A stretch of DNA of 64,000 nucleotides from Pseudonocardia sp. MH-G8 (GCF_002262885.1 NZ_NKYF01000037.1:23302-87301); one strand, 5' to 3'. Counted from the stretch's first letter, positions 42,811-51,312 are shown. Made by a program: numbers and translations. The notes: generated from the letters alone by a model not told the origin.

Positions 42811-44468
42811 GCGCGCCCGCCACGCCACCCAGCACCACGCTCGCGCGCCCGTCGCGGACGACGACGGCCGCCACGCTCACCCTGCTCGCCCTGCTCGGCG
42901 CGGCGCTCTGGTCGGTGTCCGCGCTGCGGATCAACATCGCCACGCTCGTGGACAGCGCCGGGAACGCCGCGGACTTCCTGTCGCGCACGGTGCCGCTGGA
43001 CTTCCCCCCGCTCGCCGAGCTGCTCGCCCTGTGCGGGGAGACGCTCGCCATCGTGGTGTGCGCGACCCTGCTCGCGGTGCTGCTCAGCGTGCCGGTCGCG
43101 GTGCTCGCCGCGGGGAACACCAGCCCGGCGCCGGCGCCGCGCTACGCGGCGCGCGCGCTCGTCGTCGTGGCCCGCGCGGTGCCCGACGTCGTGCTCGCGA
43201 TCGTGTTCTTCCGGCTCTTCGGCCTCGGCGCCGTCGCCGGCGTCCTGGCGATGGGCCTGCACTCGGTCGGGATGGTCGCCAAGCTCTACGCGGACGCCAT
43301 CGAGCAGGTCGACGAGGGTCCCCGCATGGCGGTGCGGGCCGCGGGCGCGGGCAGGCTGCAGGAGCTCGTCACCGGCGTGCTGCCGGCCGTGCTGCCGGCG
43401 TTCGTCGCCACCGCGCTGCACCGCTTCGACATCAACCTGCGCATCTCCGTGGTGCTCGGGTTCGTGGGCGTCGGCGGGCTCGGCTTCGAGATCGCCAACG
43501 CGCTGCGCAGGCTGGACTACCAGCGCGGGATGGCGCTCGCGCTCGTCGTGCTCGGGCTGTGCGTGGCCGTGGAGCTGGTGTCCGGGGCGGTGCGCCGGGC
43601 GTTGCTGGGCGGCCCGCGTCGCACCGGCGGCCTGGGCGCGGCACTGCGCCGCCGCGCCGACCGGGTGTCGGCCGCTCCGGCCCCGGGCCGGCTGGCACCG
43701 CCGTGGACCGCGCAGCGGGTGCGCGCCGCCCTCTACACCGCCGTGACGGTGCTCGCCGTCGTCGTCTCCGTGCCTGCCGCGGGCCTCTCCCCGGGTGCGC
43801 TGCTCGCGGGACTGCCCGCGCTGCCGCAGACCCTGGGGCTGTTCTGGCCGCCGAGCACCGGCGGCATCCTGCCCGACCTGCTCGCGGAGCTGGCGGTCAC
43901 GGTGCAGATCGCGCTGGCCGCCACCCTGCTCGGCGCGGTGCTCGCGCTGCCGGTCGGGGCGCTCGCGGCCCGCAACGTGGCTCCCACACCGGGCGTCGCC
44001 GCGGCCTTCCGGTTCCTCGTCGTGCTCGTGCGCGGCCTCCCGGAGCTGATCCTCGCGATCATCTTCGTCGTGATCACCGGGTTGGGTCCGGTGGCCGGGG
44101 CGCTCGCGCTCTCGATCGGCGCGGTCGGGCTGCTGGGCAAGCTGGTGGCCGACTCGCTGGAGGAGACCGACGTCCGCGTGCAGGAGGCCGTGCGCGCCAC
44201 CGGCGCCTCCCGGCTGCAGGTGTTCGTGGCCGTGACCCTCCCCCAGGCCGCGCCCGCGTTCGTGGCGCACCTGCTCTACCAGCTCGACGTCAACATCCGC
44301 TCGGCCACCCTGCTGGGCATCGTCGGCGCGGGCGGGATCGGGTTCTACCTGCTCAACGCGTCACGGGTGATGGAGTTCGGCGTGGTCTCCACGATCATGC
44401 TGATGGTCTTCGCCACCGTCATGGCCGTCGAGCTGCTCGCCCTGTGGCTGCGCCGCGCCGTCTCCTGA
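42807..44468 (+). CDS. phnE: Phosphonate ABC permease, two PhnE domains in one chain
   Basis: A 553-residue protein made of two homologous permease domains: residues about 20-280 (EAA-like loop RMAVRAAGAGRLQELVTGVLP, then FVGVGGLGFEIANALR) and about 305-553 (EAVRATGASRLQVFVAVTLP, then GIVGAGGIGFYLLNA). Two PhnE domains normally come from separate subunits; here one chain can form the whole channel. Such fusions are known in some bacteria. The GTG start overlaps phnC. Confidence 0.92.
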   Translation: MSAPATPPSTTLARPSRTTTAATLTLLALLGAALWSVSALRINIATLVDSAGNAADFLSRTVPLDFPPLAELLALCGETLAIVVCATLLAVLLSVPVAVLAAGNTSPAPAPRYAARALVVVARAVPDVVLAIVFFRLFGLGAVAGVLAMGLHSVGMVAKLYADAIEQVDEGPRMAVRAAGAGRLQELVTGVLPAVLPAFVATALHRFDINLRISVVLGFVGVGGLGFEIANALRRLDYQRGMALALVVLGLCVAVELVSGAVRRALLGGPRRTGGLGAALRRRADRVSAAPAPGRLAPPWTAQRVRAALYTAVTVLAVVVSVPAAGLSPGALLAGLPALPQTLGLFWPPSTGGILPDLLAELAVTVQIALAATLLGAVLALPVGALAARNVAPTPGVAAAFRFLVVLVRGLPELILAIIFVVITGLGPVAGALALSIGAVGLLGKLVADSLEETDVRVQEAVRATGASRLQVFVAVTLPQAAPAFVAHLLYQLDVNIRSATLLGIVGAGGIGFYLLNASRVMEFGVVSTIMLMVFATVMAVELLALWLRRAVS

Positions 44469-44493
44469 CCACACAGCTGGACCGCCCGACAAC

Positions 44494-44505
44494 ACGCCGC
44501 GGCGT
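44494..44505. promoter_or_regulatory. Short palindrome in the phnE-phnF gap
   Basis: ACGCCG-CGGCGT is a perfect 12-bp palindrome, 26 bp after phnE and 37 bp before the TTGTCCGGACAA palindrome. It could be a second operator or part of a weak terminator; no T-tract follows. Confidence 0.25.
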
Positions 44506-44541
44506 TCACGGCCGTTTCCGCGGGCGTTACCTCCGGCGCCG

Positions 44542-44553
44542 TTGTCCGGACAA
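44542..44553. promoter_or_regulatory. Candidate PhnF operator
   Basis: TTGTCC-GGACAA is a perfect 12-bp palindrome lying 16 bp before the preferred phnF start codon. GntR/HutC regulators bind short palindromes near their own promoters, so autoregulation of phnF and of the downstream phn genes is plausible. Confidence 0.4.
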
Positions 44554-44568
44554 GCCGGGGAGGCACCG

Positions 44569-45303
44569 TTGGCTCCTGTGACGGCCACCCGGTACCTGGA
44601 GATCGCAGACGAGCTCGCCGCGGAGCTCACCGGATCGCCCGCGGGCACCCGCCTCGACGGGGAGCACGGGATCGGCAGGCGGTTCGGGGTCGGACGCGCT
44701 GCGGCGCGCGCGGCGCTGCAGGAGCTGGAGCGGCGGCTGCTGGTGCGGCGCGTGCAGGGCTCCGGAACGTTCGTGAACCGGCGGATCGACTACACGATCG
44801 CCCACGACCGTCGCCCGTCCTGGCACGAGACGGTGACGGCGGCGGGCGCACAGGCGCGCACCGTCGTTCGGAGCATCGAGACGCAGCCGCTGCCCGCCGC
44901 GCACGCGCCGGCGCTCGGTCTGCCGGCGGGGACGCCGTGCCACCGGCTGGTGCGGCAGTCCTACATCGACGACCTGCTCGCGGCCCGCGTGCACGAGTGG
45001 GTGCCCGTCGAGCTGGTGCCCGACCTCGGGCCGGCCGTGCACGCCGCGGAGTCGCTCGACCTGGTGCTGCGCCAGGTGGGCCGGGTGGACCCGGTACGGG
45101 CGTGGTGCCGCGTGAGCCTGGACGTCCCGCCGCCCCCGGTGTGCGCGGGGCTGGAGATCGAGGCGAGCCGGCCGGTGTGGCTGGTGGAGAGCGTGAGCCG
45201 GGACGCCACCAGCGGGCGCCCGGTCATGTGCAGCAGGTCCTGGATGCGCTCGGACGCGGTCCGGGTGGTGGTCGAGCTCGGCTCGGCACCGGAAGGAGAC
45301 TGA
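44569..45303 (+). CDS. phnF: GntR/HutC-family phosphonate regulator
   Basis: About 244 residues. The winged helix is in RYLEIADELAAELTGSPAGTRL followed by IGRRFGVGRAAARAALQELERR. The UTRA effector domain starts near residue 80 and includes CHRLVRQSYIDDLLAARVHEWV. The start is uncertain: TTG 44569-44571 has GGGGAGG 5 nt upstream, while GTG 44578 lacks good spacing. The gene sits between phnE and phnG, as expected for PhnF. The TGATG overlap with phnG suggests coupling. Confidence 0.85.
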   Translation: MAPVTATRYLEIADELAAELTGSPAGTRLDGEHGIGRRFGVGRAAARAALQELERRLLVRRVQGSGTFVNRRIDYTIAHDRRPSWHETVTAAGAQARTVVRSIETQPLPAAHAPALGLPAGTPCHRLVRQSYIDDLLAARVHEWVPVELVPDLGPAVHAAESLDLVLRQVGRVDPVRAWCRVSLDVPPPPVCAGLEIEASRPVWLVESVSRDATSGRPVMCSRSWMRSDAVRVVVELGSAPEGD

Positions 45304-45731
45304 TGGAGTTCTCACGAGAGGACACGGCAGCGCTGCTCGCCGTGGCGAGCCGGGAGGAGCTGGTCGGCGTCGCCGACGCCTGCCTGGCCGACGGCGTGAC
45401 GCCGCGGGTGCTGCGGGCGCCGGAGGTGGGCTGCGTGGCCACGCAGGTGGTCGAGCCGGTCGCCGGCGAGAGGTTCCTGCTCGGCGACGTGCTGGCCGTG
45501 CAGGCCGAGGTGGAGCTGGCCGGCGGGCGCGGGTGGTCGATGCGGCTCGGCGACGACCGCGCCGCCGTGCTCGCCGCGGCGATCTGTGACGCCGAGGTGC
45601 AGGCGGGACGGCCCCGCGCGGACGACGTTCTCGCCCTGTGCGCCCGGGTCGCCGCCCGCGAGGCGGCGACCGCGGACGACGAGTGGGCGCTCCTGGCACC
45701 GACCGTCGTCGAGTTCGAGGAGCTGACGTGA
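45303..45731 (+). CDS. phnG: C-P lyase complex subunit PhnG
   Basis: A 142-residue PhnG homologue. It forms the C-P lyase core with PhnH, PhnI and PhnJ, which transfers methylphosphonate onto ribose. Conserved segments are LRAPEVGCVATQVVEPVAGERFLLGD (shown as two adjacent motifs, PEVG and F-LGD) and the late C-terminal acidic FEEL. The ATG overlaps the phnF stop by one base; the end overlaps phnH by 4 bp. Confidence 0.9.
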   Translation: MEFSREDTAALLAVASREELVGVADACLADGVTPRVLRAPEVGCVATQVVEPVAGERFLLGDVLAVQAEVELAGGRGWSMRLGDDRAAVLAAAICDAEVQAGRPRADDVLALCARVAAREAATADDEWALLAPTVVEFEELT

Positions 45732-46306
45732 GCGCGCCGACCCAGCCCGTACCCACGCTGCCGGTGCTGGACGCCGACACCGCCCAGCGCGCGTTCCGCG
45801 CCGTGCTCGACGCGCTGGCCCGCCCGGGCACCCGTGCAACGCTGCCCCGGGCCGGGCAGGTCCCGGCGGCGCTGCTGCCCGTGCTCGCGCTCGCCGACCT
45901 GGACACCCCGGTGTGCGTGCTGGGCGATCAGGGCGGCACCTGGGCGGACGCGCTCACCACCGCGACGTCCGCACCGCCTGCCCCACCGGGGTCCGCCCGC
46001 CTGGTGGCCGCCTTGCGCCGGCTGGAACCGGGCGAGCTCGCGGGTCTGCGCACCGGCAGCGCCGCCGCACCCGAGGACGCCGCGCTCGTGGCGCTGGCCG
46101 TCCCCGCGCTGGCGGGCGGCCCGGCGCTGCGGCTGTCCGGGCCCGGCATCCCCGGCACCCGCACGATCACACCGCGCGGCCTGCCCACCGACCTCGTCGC
46201 GGCCCGCGCCCGCGCCGCCTTCCCCGCGGGGGCCGACCTGCTGCTCGTCGACCCCGACGGCGCCGTGCTCGGCCTGCCCCGCAGCACCCGGATCGAGGAG
46301 GACTAG
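45728..46306 (+). CDS. phnH: C-P lyase complex subunit PhnH
   Basis: A 192-residue PhnH, the dimeric PLP-transferase-like core subunit without cofactor. Typical parts are AQRAFRAVLDALARPGT near the start, DLDTPVCVLGD, LRLSGPGIPGT and the late FPAGADLLLVDPDG with PRSTR at the end. Length is normal. GTG 45728 overlaps phnG. Confidence 0.92.
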   Translation: MSAPTQPVPTLPVLDADTAQRAFRAVLDALARPGTRATLPRAGQVPAALLPVLALADLDTPVCVLGDQGGTWADALTTATSAPPAPPGSARLVAALRRLEPGELAGLRTGSAAAPEDAALVALAVPALAGGPALRLSGPGIPGTRTITPRGLPTDLVAARARAAFPAGADLLLVDPDGAVLGLPRSTRIEED

Positions 46307-46308
46307 AC

Positions 46309-47445
46309 ATGGGCTACTCCGGAGCCCGCGGCGGGCTGGAGGCCATCCTCGCGGCCGAACGGCTCGTCCGCGACGCCCGCGACCACGCGCCCGCGCCGTG
46401 GGCCTCCACCGGCCAGATCACGGCCCGGTTCCGGCTCGCCGTCGACCGCGTGCAGGGCGAGGCCGGCCTCTACCACGAGCCCACCTCGGCCGACGCGTTC
46501 CGCCAGGCCGAGGGCGACACCCTCGAAGCCGCACACCTGGTGCGGGCGCACCGCTCCACGCTGCCGCGCCTGGCCGTGAGCGAGCCGGTGGACCCCGACG
46601 AGATGGTGGTGCTGCGCCGCATCGTGCCCGCCCACCGCACCCCCGAGGGCCCGCAACTGCTGGGCCGCACGACCGATTACACGGGCCGGATGCTGGAGCG
46701 CGCCGAACACGCCCCCACCGACGAACGGCACACTCGTGCCGACGAGAGCGCCGTTCGTCGCGGACGAGGTGAGCCCGAGCGCCGACCCACGCGGTTCTCG
46801 GCGTTCCTGCGGTCGCAGGACCTGCTCGTGGAGCACCCGCCGCCCAGCGACGACCCGCCCTTCGACGTGACCCGGCGCCCGGCCCGTCCCCCCGCCCCGC
46901 GCTCGGCGGTGCTCGCGTCGATGGCGCGCGCCGAGACCGGGGCCCTGGTCGGCATCTGGTACCGCTCGATCCTCGGCCCCGACGGCGACATCCACGAGGT
47001 GACGCTGGGCGAGGTCCGTCACGGGCACCTCCCGCTGCGCGTGCGCCACCCCCACACCGGCGAGCCGGTGGAGATCGGCCGGTTCCGGGCCACCGAGACC
47101 GAGGCCATCGAGGACCTCGACGGCGCGGACGAGGACCGCACCCGGTTCGACATCGGCTACGGGCTGTGCTTCGGCCACAACGAGCGCAAGGCGATCGCGA
47201 TGGCCAACCTCGACATCGCCTGCCGGCGCTTCGGCCGCACCGGTCCGCTCGAGCAGCTGCTGCTGCTCACCACCGACGGCCTCGACTCCGCCGGCTTCCT
47301 CGAGCACCTGAAGCTGCCGCACTACGTCACGTTCCGCTCGATGGTCGAGCGCAAGCAGGCCATGCGCACCACAGGCGGCGTGGAGCGCCAGCGGAACGCC
47401 CATCAGCACCGTGCCACCGATCCCCCAGGGAGGGACTGCCGATGA
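46309..47445 (+). CDS. phnI: C-P lyase complex subunit PhnI, with an in-frame palindromic insertion
   Basis: A 378-residue PhnI, the nucleosidase-like core subunit that with PhnGHL joins phosphonate to ribose from ATP. MGYSGARGGLEAI, RLAVDRVQGEAGLYH, QLLGRTTDYTGRMLE and FDIGYGLCFGHNERKAIAMA are family blocks. Between residues about 135 and 155, the segment DERHTRADESAVRRGRG is encoded by a 42-bp palindrome and lies where PhnI proteins have a variable linker before the FSAFLRSQDLL helix. The stop overlaps the phnJK start (ATGA). Confidence 0.92.
   Translation: MGYSGARGGLEAILAAERLVRDARDHAPAPWASTGQITARFRLAVDRVQGEAGLYHEPTSADAFRQAEGDTLEAAHLVRAHRSTLPRLAVSEPVDPDEMVVLRRIVPAHRTPEGPQLLGRTTDYTGRMLERAEHAPTDERHTRADESAVRRGRGEPERRPTRFSAFLRSQDLLVEHPPPSDDPPFDVTRRPARPPAPRSAVLASMARAETGALVGIWYRSILGPDGDIHEVTLGEVRHGHLPLRVRHPHTGEPVEIGRFRATETEAIEDLDGADEDRTRFDIGYGLCFGHNERKAIAMANLDIACRRFGRTGPLEQLLLLTTDGLDSAGFLEHLKLPHYVTFRSMVERKQAMRTTGGVERQRNAHQHRATDPPGRDCR
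46719..46760. repeat. 42-bp palindromic element inside phnI
   Basis: Left arm 46719-46738 and right arm 46741-46760 pair at 17 of 20 positions, starting with a perfect CGACGAACGGC/GCCGTTCGTCG, around a 2-nt centre. It is 42 bp, a multiple of three, so the phnI frame is kept. A coding-region palindrome of this quality is unexpected by chance and looks like an inserted mobile palindrome. Confidence 0.6.
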
Positions 47446-49277
47446 CCCTCGCGACAGCCACCAGCCACGTCGACGACCTGCTCGCCGGCATCGACGCCGC
47501 CACCCCGTCCGTCGGCCTCCTCGACGAGGGCGCCAAGCGCGAGATCCGCCGGGCCGCGCTCACCGCGGTGTGCGTGCCCGGCTACCAGGTGCCGTTCGGG
47601 TCCCGGGAGATGCCGGTGGCCCGCGGCTGGGGCTCCGGCGGCCTGCAGGTGACGCTGGCCGTGATCGGGACGGTCGACACCGTCAAGGTCATCGACCAGG
47701 GCGACGACGCCGGCGTCAACGCCACCAACCTGCGCCGCCTGATCGCCGGCAGCACCGGCTGCACCGAGTCGGCCGACTCGCGCGAGGCCACCGTGATCCA
47801 GACGCGGCACCGGGTACCCGAGCAGCCCCTGCACGAGGGCCACGTCCTGGTGCTGCAGGTTCCCGTGCCCGAGCCGCTGCGCGGCGTGCAGCGTTCGGTG
47901 GCCGAGTGCGCCCGCATGCACGCCGAGGCCGACTACTCGACGATGTGGGTGAGCCTGTACGAGGACCTCGTCCGCAACGGCGTGATCACGAAGTCCACCG
48001 GCTACCCGGTGCTCGTCGGCGGCCGCTACGTCATGGCCACCACGCCGATCCCGCGCTGGGACGTCCCCCGCCTGCACCGGTCCGAGCACCTGAGCCTGTT
48101 CGGGGCCGGGCGCGAGAAGCGGATCTTCGCCGTCCCGCCGCACACCGACGTCGAGCCGCTGACGTTCGACGACGTCCCCTTCGAGGTGGAGGCCGCGGAC
48201 GGCGTCTGCGCGCGCTGCGGCTCCGACGACACGTTCCTGGTCGAGGCCGGCAAGGGCCGCTTCGCGTGCAGCGACACGGAGTGGTGCGCGCGGGTCCAGG
48301 AGTCCGACGCGGACGGGCAGGCACACCGAGAACTGGCCCCGTTGCACCTGCTCCCGACCCGGGCCGCCCGCCCCGAAGTTCAGGAAAGCCACATTCCTGC
48401 CCCCCAGGTTCAGGAAAGCCACATTCCTGAACCTGGACGGCACGAGTGGGCGCTGCTCGTCGAGGGGCTCGGGAAGGTGCACGGGCCCGGGGGTTCCTCC
48501 GCCGTCCCGGGTACCGGGCCGTCTCACGGGACTGCGGTCAGTCCCTCCACCGGGGCGATCGTCGCTGCCTGGGACGTCGGGTTCGACGTCGCCCCGGGCG
48601 AGGCCATCGGGTTGATCGGCGAGTCGGGGTCGGGGAAGTCCACCGTGCTGCGCTGCGTCGTCGGCGACGAGCGCGCGAGCGCCGGGCGGCTGTTCCTGGC
48701 CGGCGTCGACGACGGGGACACCGACGTGCTCACCCTCGACGGCCCGGCCCGGCGGAAGCTGCGGATCGCGACGCTGGGGATCGTCCACCAGGACCCCTCC
48801 GACGGGCTCGCGCTGGACGTCACCGCGGGCGGCAACATCGCCGAGCGGCTGACGGCGGCGGGCTGGCGCAGCTTCGGCGCCATCCGCGCGCGGGCCGCCG
48901 AGCTGCTGGAGCGCGTCGAGGTGCCGCTCTCGCGCATGGACGACCCGGTGCGCACGTTCTCCGGGGGCATGCGCCAGCGCGTGCAGATCGCGAAGGCGCT
49001 GGCCACCGACCCCGCGGTGCTGCTGCTCGACGAGCCGACCACCGGCCTCGACGCGTCCGTCGCGGCCGGCGTGCTGGACCTGCTGCGCAGCCTGCTCGCC
49101 GAGCGCGACGTCGCCGCCGTGGTGGTGAGCCACGACTTCGCGGTGATCGAGGCGCTCACCGACCGCTCGCTGGTGATGCAGCTGGGACGGGTGGTCGAGC
49201 AGGGCCTGACCGACCAGCTCTTCCGCGACCCGCACCACCCCTACACGCAGCGGCTCGTCGCCGCGGCCCGGAGGTGA
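47442..49277 (+). CDS. phnJK: Fused C-P lyase radical-SAM subunit PhnJ and ATPase PhnK
   Basis: A single 611-residue frame. Residues 1 to about 300 are PhnJ: GYQVPFGSREMPVARGWG, VIDQGDDAGVNATNLRR and cysteines Cys256-X2-Cys259-X16-Cys276-X5-Cys282, matching the cluster ligands and catalytic thiol Cys of the radical-SAM C-P lyase, with a shorter middle spacing than E. coli PhnJ. Residues from about 336 are PhnK: Walker A GESGSGKS (393-400), FSGGMRQRV and VLLLDEPTTGLD. PhnK normally docks on the core as a separate ATPase. The linker (313-335) is encoded by two palindromic repeats. Confidence 0.9.
   Translation: MTLATATSHVDDLLAGIDAATPSVGLLDEGAKREIRRAALTAVCVPGYQVPFGSREMPVARGWGSGGLQVTLAVIGTVDTVKVIDQGDDAGVNATNLRRLIAGSTGCTESADSREATVIQTRHRVPEQPLHEGHVLVLQVPVPEPLRGVQRSVAECARMHAEADYSTMWVSLYEDLVRNGVITKSTGYPVLVGGRYVMATTPIPRWDVPRLHRSEHLSLFGAGREKRIFAVPPHTDVEPLTFDDVPFEVEAADGVCARCGSDDTFLVEAGKGRFACSDTEWCARVQESDADGQAHRELAPLHLLPTRAARPEVQESHIPAPQVQESHIPEPGRHEWALLVEGLGKVHGPGGSSAVPGTGPSHGTAVSPSTGAIVAAWDVGFDVAPGEAIGLIGESGSGKSTVLRCVVGDERASAGRLFLAGVDDGDTDVLTLDGPARRKLRIATLGIVHQDPSDGLALDVTAGGNIAERLTAAGWRSFGAIRARAAELLERVEVPLSRMDDPVRTFSGGMRQRVQIAKALATDPAVLLLDEPTTGLDASVAAGVLDLLRSLLAERDVAAVVVSHDFAVIEALTDRSLVMQLGRVVEQGLTDQLFRDPHHPYTQRLVAAARR
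48378..48436. repeat. Tandem palindromic repeat at the phnJ-phnK junction
   Basis: A 22-bp unit (48378-48399 and 48408-48429, 30-bp period) containing TTCAGGAA and TTCCTG is repeated exactly. The second copy sits in a perfect inverted repeat, CCAGGTTCAGGAA (48404-48416), 7-nt loop, TTCCTGAACCTGG (48424-48436). It encodes VQESHIP twice. It lies exactly between the PhnJ and PhnK domains. Confidence 0.75.
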
Positions 49278-49279
49278 TC

Positions 49280-50020
49280 ATGAGCACGACCCCCGTCCTC
49301 GAGGTCCGGAACCTGGTCAAGACGTTCACCCTGCACACCGTCGACGGGCGCACCGTGTCCTCGTTGCGCGGTGTCGACCTGGACGTCGCGGCCGGCGAGC
49401 ACGTGGCACTGGCCGGTTCCAGCGGCGCGGGCAAGTCGAGCCTGCTGCGCTGCGTGCACCGCACCTACCTGCCCGACGCCGGCACGGTCACCCTGCACAC
49501 CGACGCCGGGCCCGTCGCGCTCACCGCCCTGGCGGACCGGGCGCTGGCCCGGCTGCGGGCCCGCGACCTGGGTTACGTCTCGCAGTTCCTCGCCGCGCCG
49601 CCGCGCACCGGGCCGCACGAGCTGGTGGCCGCGGCCGCCCGCCGCCGCGGCCTGGACCGCGACACCGCGGGCGAGGCCGCCGCCGCAGCGCTGCGGCGGC
49701 TCGCGCTGGACGAGGCGCTCTGGGACGTCGACTGCGGCGTGCTGTCGGGCGGCGAGCGCCAGCGCGTCAACCTCGCGGCGGCCACCGTGCGCCCGCCGCG
49801 GCTGCTGCTGCTCGACGAGCCGGTCTCGGCGCTCGACCCCGCCAACCGGGAGCGCGCGCTTGAATTGATCGCCTCGCTGTCCGGCGCGGGGGTCGCGGTG
49901 CTCGCGGTGTTCCACGACGCCGACGCGATGTCCCGCCTCGCCACGCGGGTGGTCGAGCTGCGCGACGGCCGGGTGGCGCGCGCGGGCAGCCCTTCCGAGG
50001 TGCTCGGGGTGATGGCGTGA
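49280..50020 (+). CDS. phnL: C-P lyase ATP-binding subunit PhnL
   Basis: A 246-residue ABC-type ATPase of the C-P lyase system. Its N-terminus VLEVRNLVKTFTLHTVDGRTV is typical of PhnL, followed by Walker A GSSGAGKSS, the signature LSGGERQRVNLA and Walker B LLLLDEPVSALD. PhnL takes part with PhnGHI in forming the ribose 1-phosphonate triphosphate. The ATG follows GGAGGTGATC, 2 bp after the phnJK stop; the end overlaps phnM. Confidence 0.92.
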   Translation: MSTTPVLEVRNLVKTFTLHTVDGRTVSSLRGVDLDVAAGEHVALAGSSGAGKSSLLRCVHRTYLPDAGTVTLHTDAGPVALTALADRALARLRARDLGYVSQFLAAPPRTGPHELVAAAARRRGLDRDTAGEAAAAALRRLALDEALWDVDCGVLSGGERQRVNLAAATVRPPRLLLLDEPVSALDPANRERALELIASLSGAGVAVLAVFHDADAMSRLATRVVELRDGRVARAGSPSEVLGVMA

Positions 50021-51207
50021 GCGCCCCGGCCGCGGCCGCGCCGCGCTGGACGCTCGCCGCTCCCCCGCCCGACTACGTGCTCGGTCACGTCACCGCCGTG
50101 CTGCCGGACCGCGTGCTCGACGACGCCCGCGTCGTGGTGCGCGACGGCCGGATCGCCGAGGTCGGTCCGCATCCGGGGGGAACGGCTGCGGACGCCGACG
50201 GCGGCGGGCGCTTCTGCCTGGCCGGCCTGGTGGACGTGCATTCCGACGGGCTGGAGCGCGAGCGCATGCCGCGCCCTGGTGCGGAGCTGCCCTGGCCGTT
50301 CGCCCTGCGCTCGTTCGAGGGGAAGCTGCGTGCGGCGGGGGTCACGACGGTATTCCACGGAGCGTCGTTCGAGCAGGGCTCCTCGCCGGTGACCCCGCGG
50401 TCGGTGGACGCCGCGACGCGGCTGTGCGCGGAGGTCGAGCGCCGCGGCGACGGGCCCGTGGACCACCGGATCCTGCACCGGCTCGATGTGCGCAGCGACG
50501 TGGGCCTCGACGCGCTGCGGGAACGGCTGGCGGGACTGCCCGGCCCGGTCGTGGTGTCCCACGAGGACCACACGCCCGGGCAGGGCCAGTACGCCGACCG
50601 CACCCACTACGAGCGGTTCATCGCCGGCACCCGCGGGCTGAGCGACGCGCAGGCCCGCGACGAGGTCGACGCCATGATCGTGCGCAGGGACGGCCTGCTG
50701 GCGGTCCGCGCGGCGGCGTTCGACTTCCTCGCGCCCCGGGCGCGGGCCGGCCACGTGCGGCTGTTCGGGCACGACCCGGCGTCCGCGGCCGAGATCGCGG
50801 CGCTGGCGGACCGGGGCGGGGCGGTCGCGGAGTTCCCGACGACGGTCGAGGCCGCGCAGGCCGCCCGGGACCGGGGCATGCCGGTGGTGATGGGGGCGCC
50901 GAACGCGCTGCGCGGCACCTCCCACGCGGGCAACGCCTCGGCACGCGAGCTGGTGGAGCGCGGCCTGGTCACGGCCCTGGCCTCGGACTACCTGCCCTCC
51001 GGGCTGCTCACCGCGGCGTTCGTGCTCGCCGCGGAGGGGCTGACCGACCTGGCGGGCGGCGTGCGGCTCGTGACGGCGGGCGCGGCCGAGGCGGTCGGGC
51101 TCGCCGACCGCGGTGCGCTCGTGCCCGGCGCCCGTGCCGACCTGGTGCTCGCCGAGGCCGAGGGGGAATGGCCGCTGGTGCGGGCGGTGCTGCGCGCCGA
51201 GGGCTGA
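50017..51207 (+). CDS. phnM: Ribose 1-methylphosphonate 5-triphosphate diphosphohydrolase
   Basis: A 396-residue amidohydrolase-superfamily enzyme. It removes diphosphate from the 5-triphosphate before C-P cleavage. Metal ligands are visible in GLVDVHSDGLERE, VVSHEDHTPGQGQY and the late ALASDYLPSGLL, and FHGASFEQG is typical. GTG 50017 overlaps phnL. The operon ends here: phnN, phnO and phnP are not in the window, so the last steps need genes elsewhere. Confidence 0.93.
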   Translation: MSAPAAAAPRWTLAAPPPDYVLGHVTAVLPDRVLDDARVVVRDGRIAEVGPHPGGTAADADGGGRFCLAGLVDVHSDGLERERMPRPGAELPWPFALRSFEGKLRAAGVTTVFHGASFEQGSSPVTPRSVDAATRLCAEVERRGDGPVDHRILHRLDVRSDVGLDALRERLAGLPGPVVVSHEDHTPGQGQYADRTHYERFIAGTRGLSDAQARDEVDAMIVRRDGLLAVRAAAFDFLAPRARAGHVRLFGHDPASAAEIAALADRGGAVAEFPTTVEAAQAARDRGMPVVMGAPNALRGTSHAGNASARELVERGLVTALASDYLPSGLLTAAFVLAAEGLTDLAGGVRLVTAGAAEAVGLADRGALVPGARADLVLAEAEGEWPLVRAVLRAEG

Positions 51208-51276
51208 CCGGCGATCCCCACCCGACGGGGAGGTTGACCGGACCGCAACGGCTTGCGTTGACTGGGTGCGAGCGTC

Positions 51277-51294
51277 GGCGCCGGGGCCGGCGCC
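51277..51294. terminator. Hairpin after the phn operon
   Basis: GGCGCCGG-GG-CCGGCGCC is a perfect 8-bp-arm hairpin in the 105-bp gap between phnM and the FMO gene. No T-run follows and the next gene starts 19 bp later, so it may be either a weak terminator or a leader hairpin. Confidence 0.3.
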
Positions 51295-51312
51295 CGGCGA
51301 GAAGGAGCGAGC

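Noticed and set aside
48378..48436. CRISPR-like direct repeat
   Set aside because: Only two copies, inside a coding frame, with an 8-bp interval; it is a palindromic element, not an array.
51277..51294. Strong intrinsic terminator of the phn operon
   Set aside because: Perfect stem but no U-tract and only 19 bp from the next start; listed only as a weak candidate.
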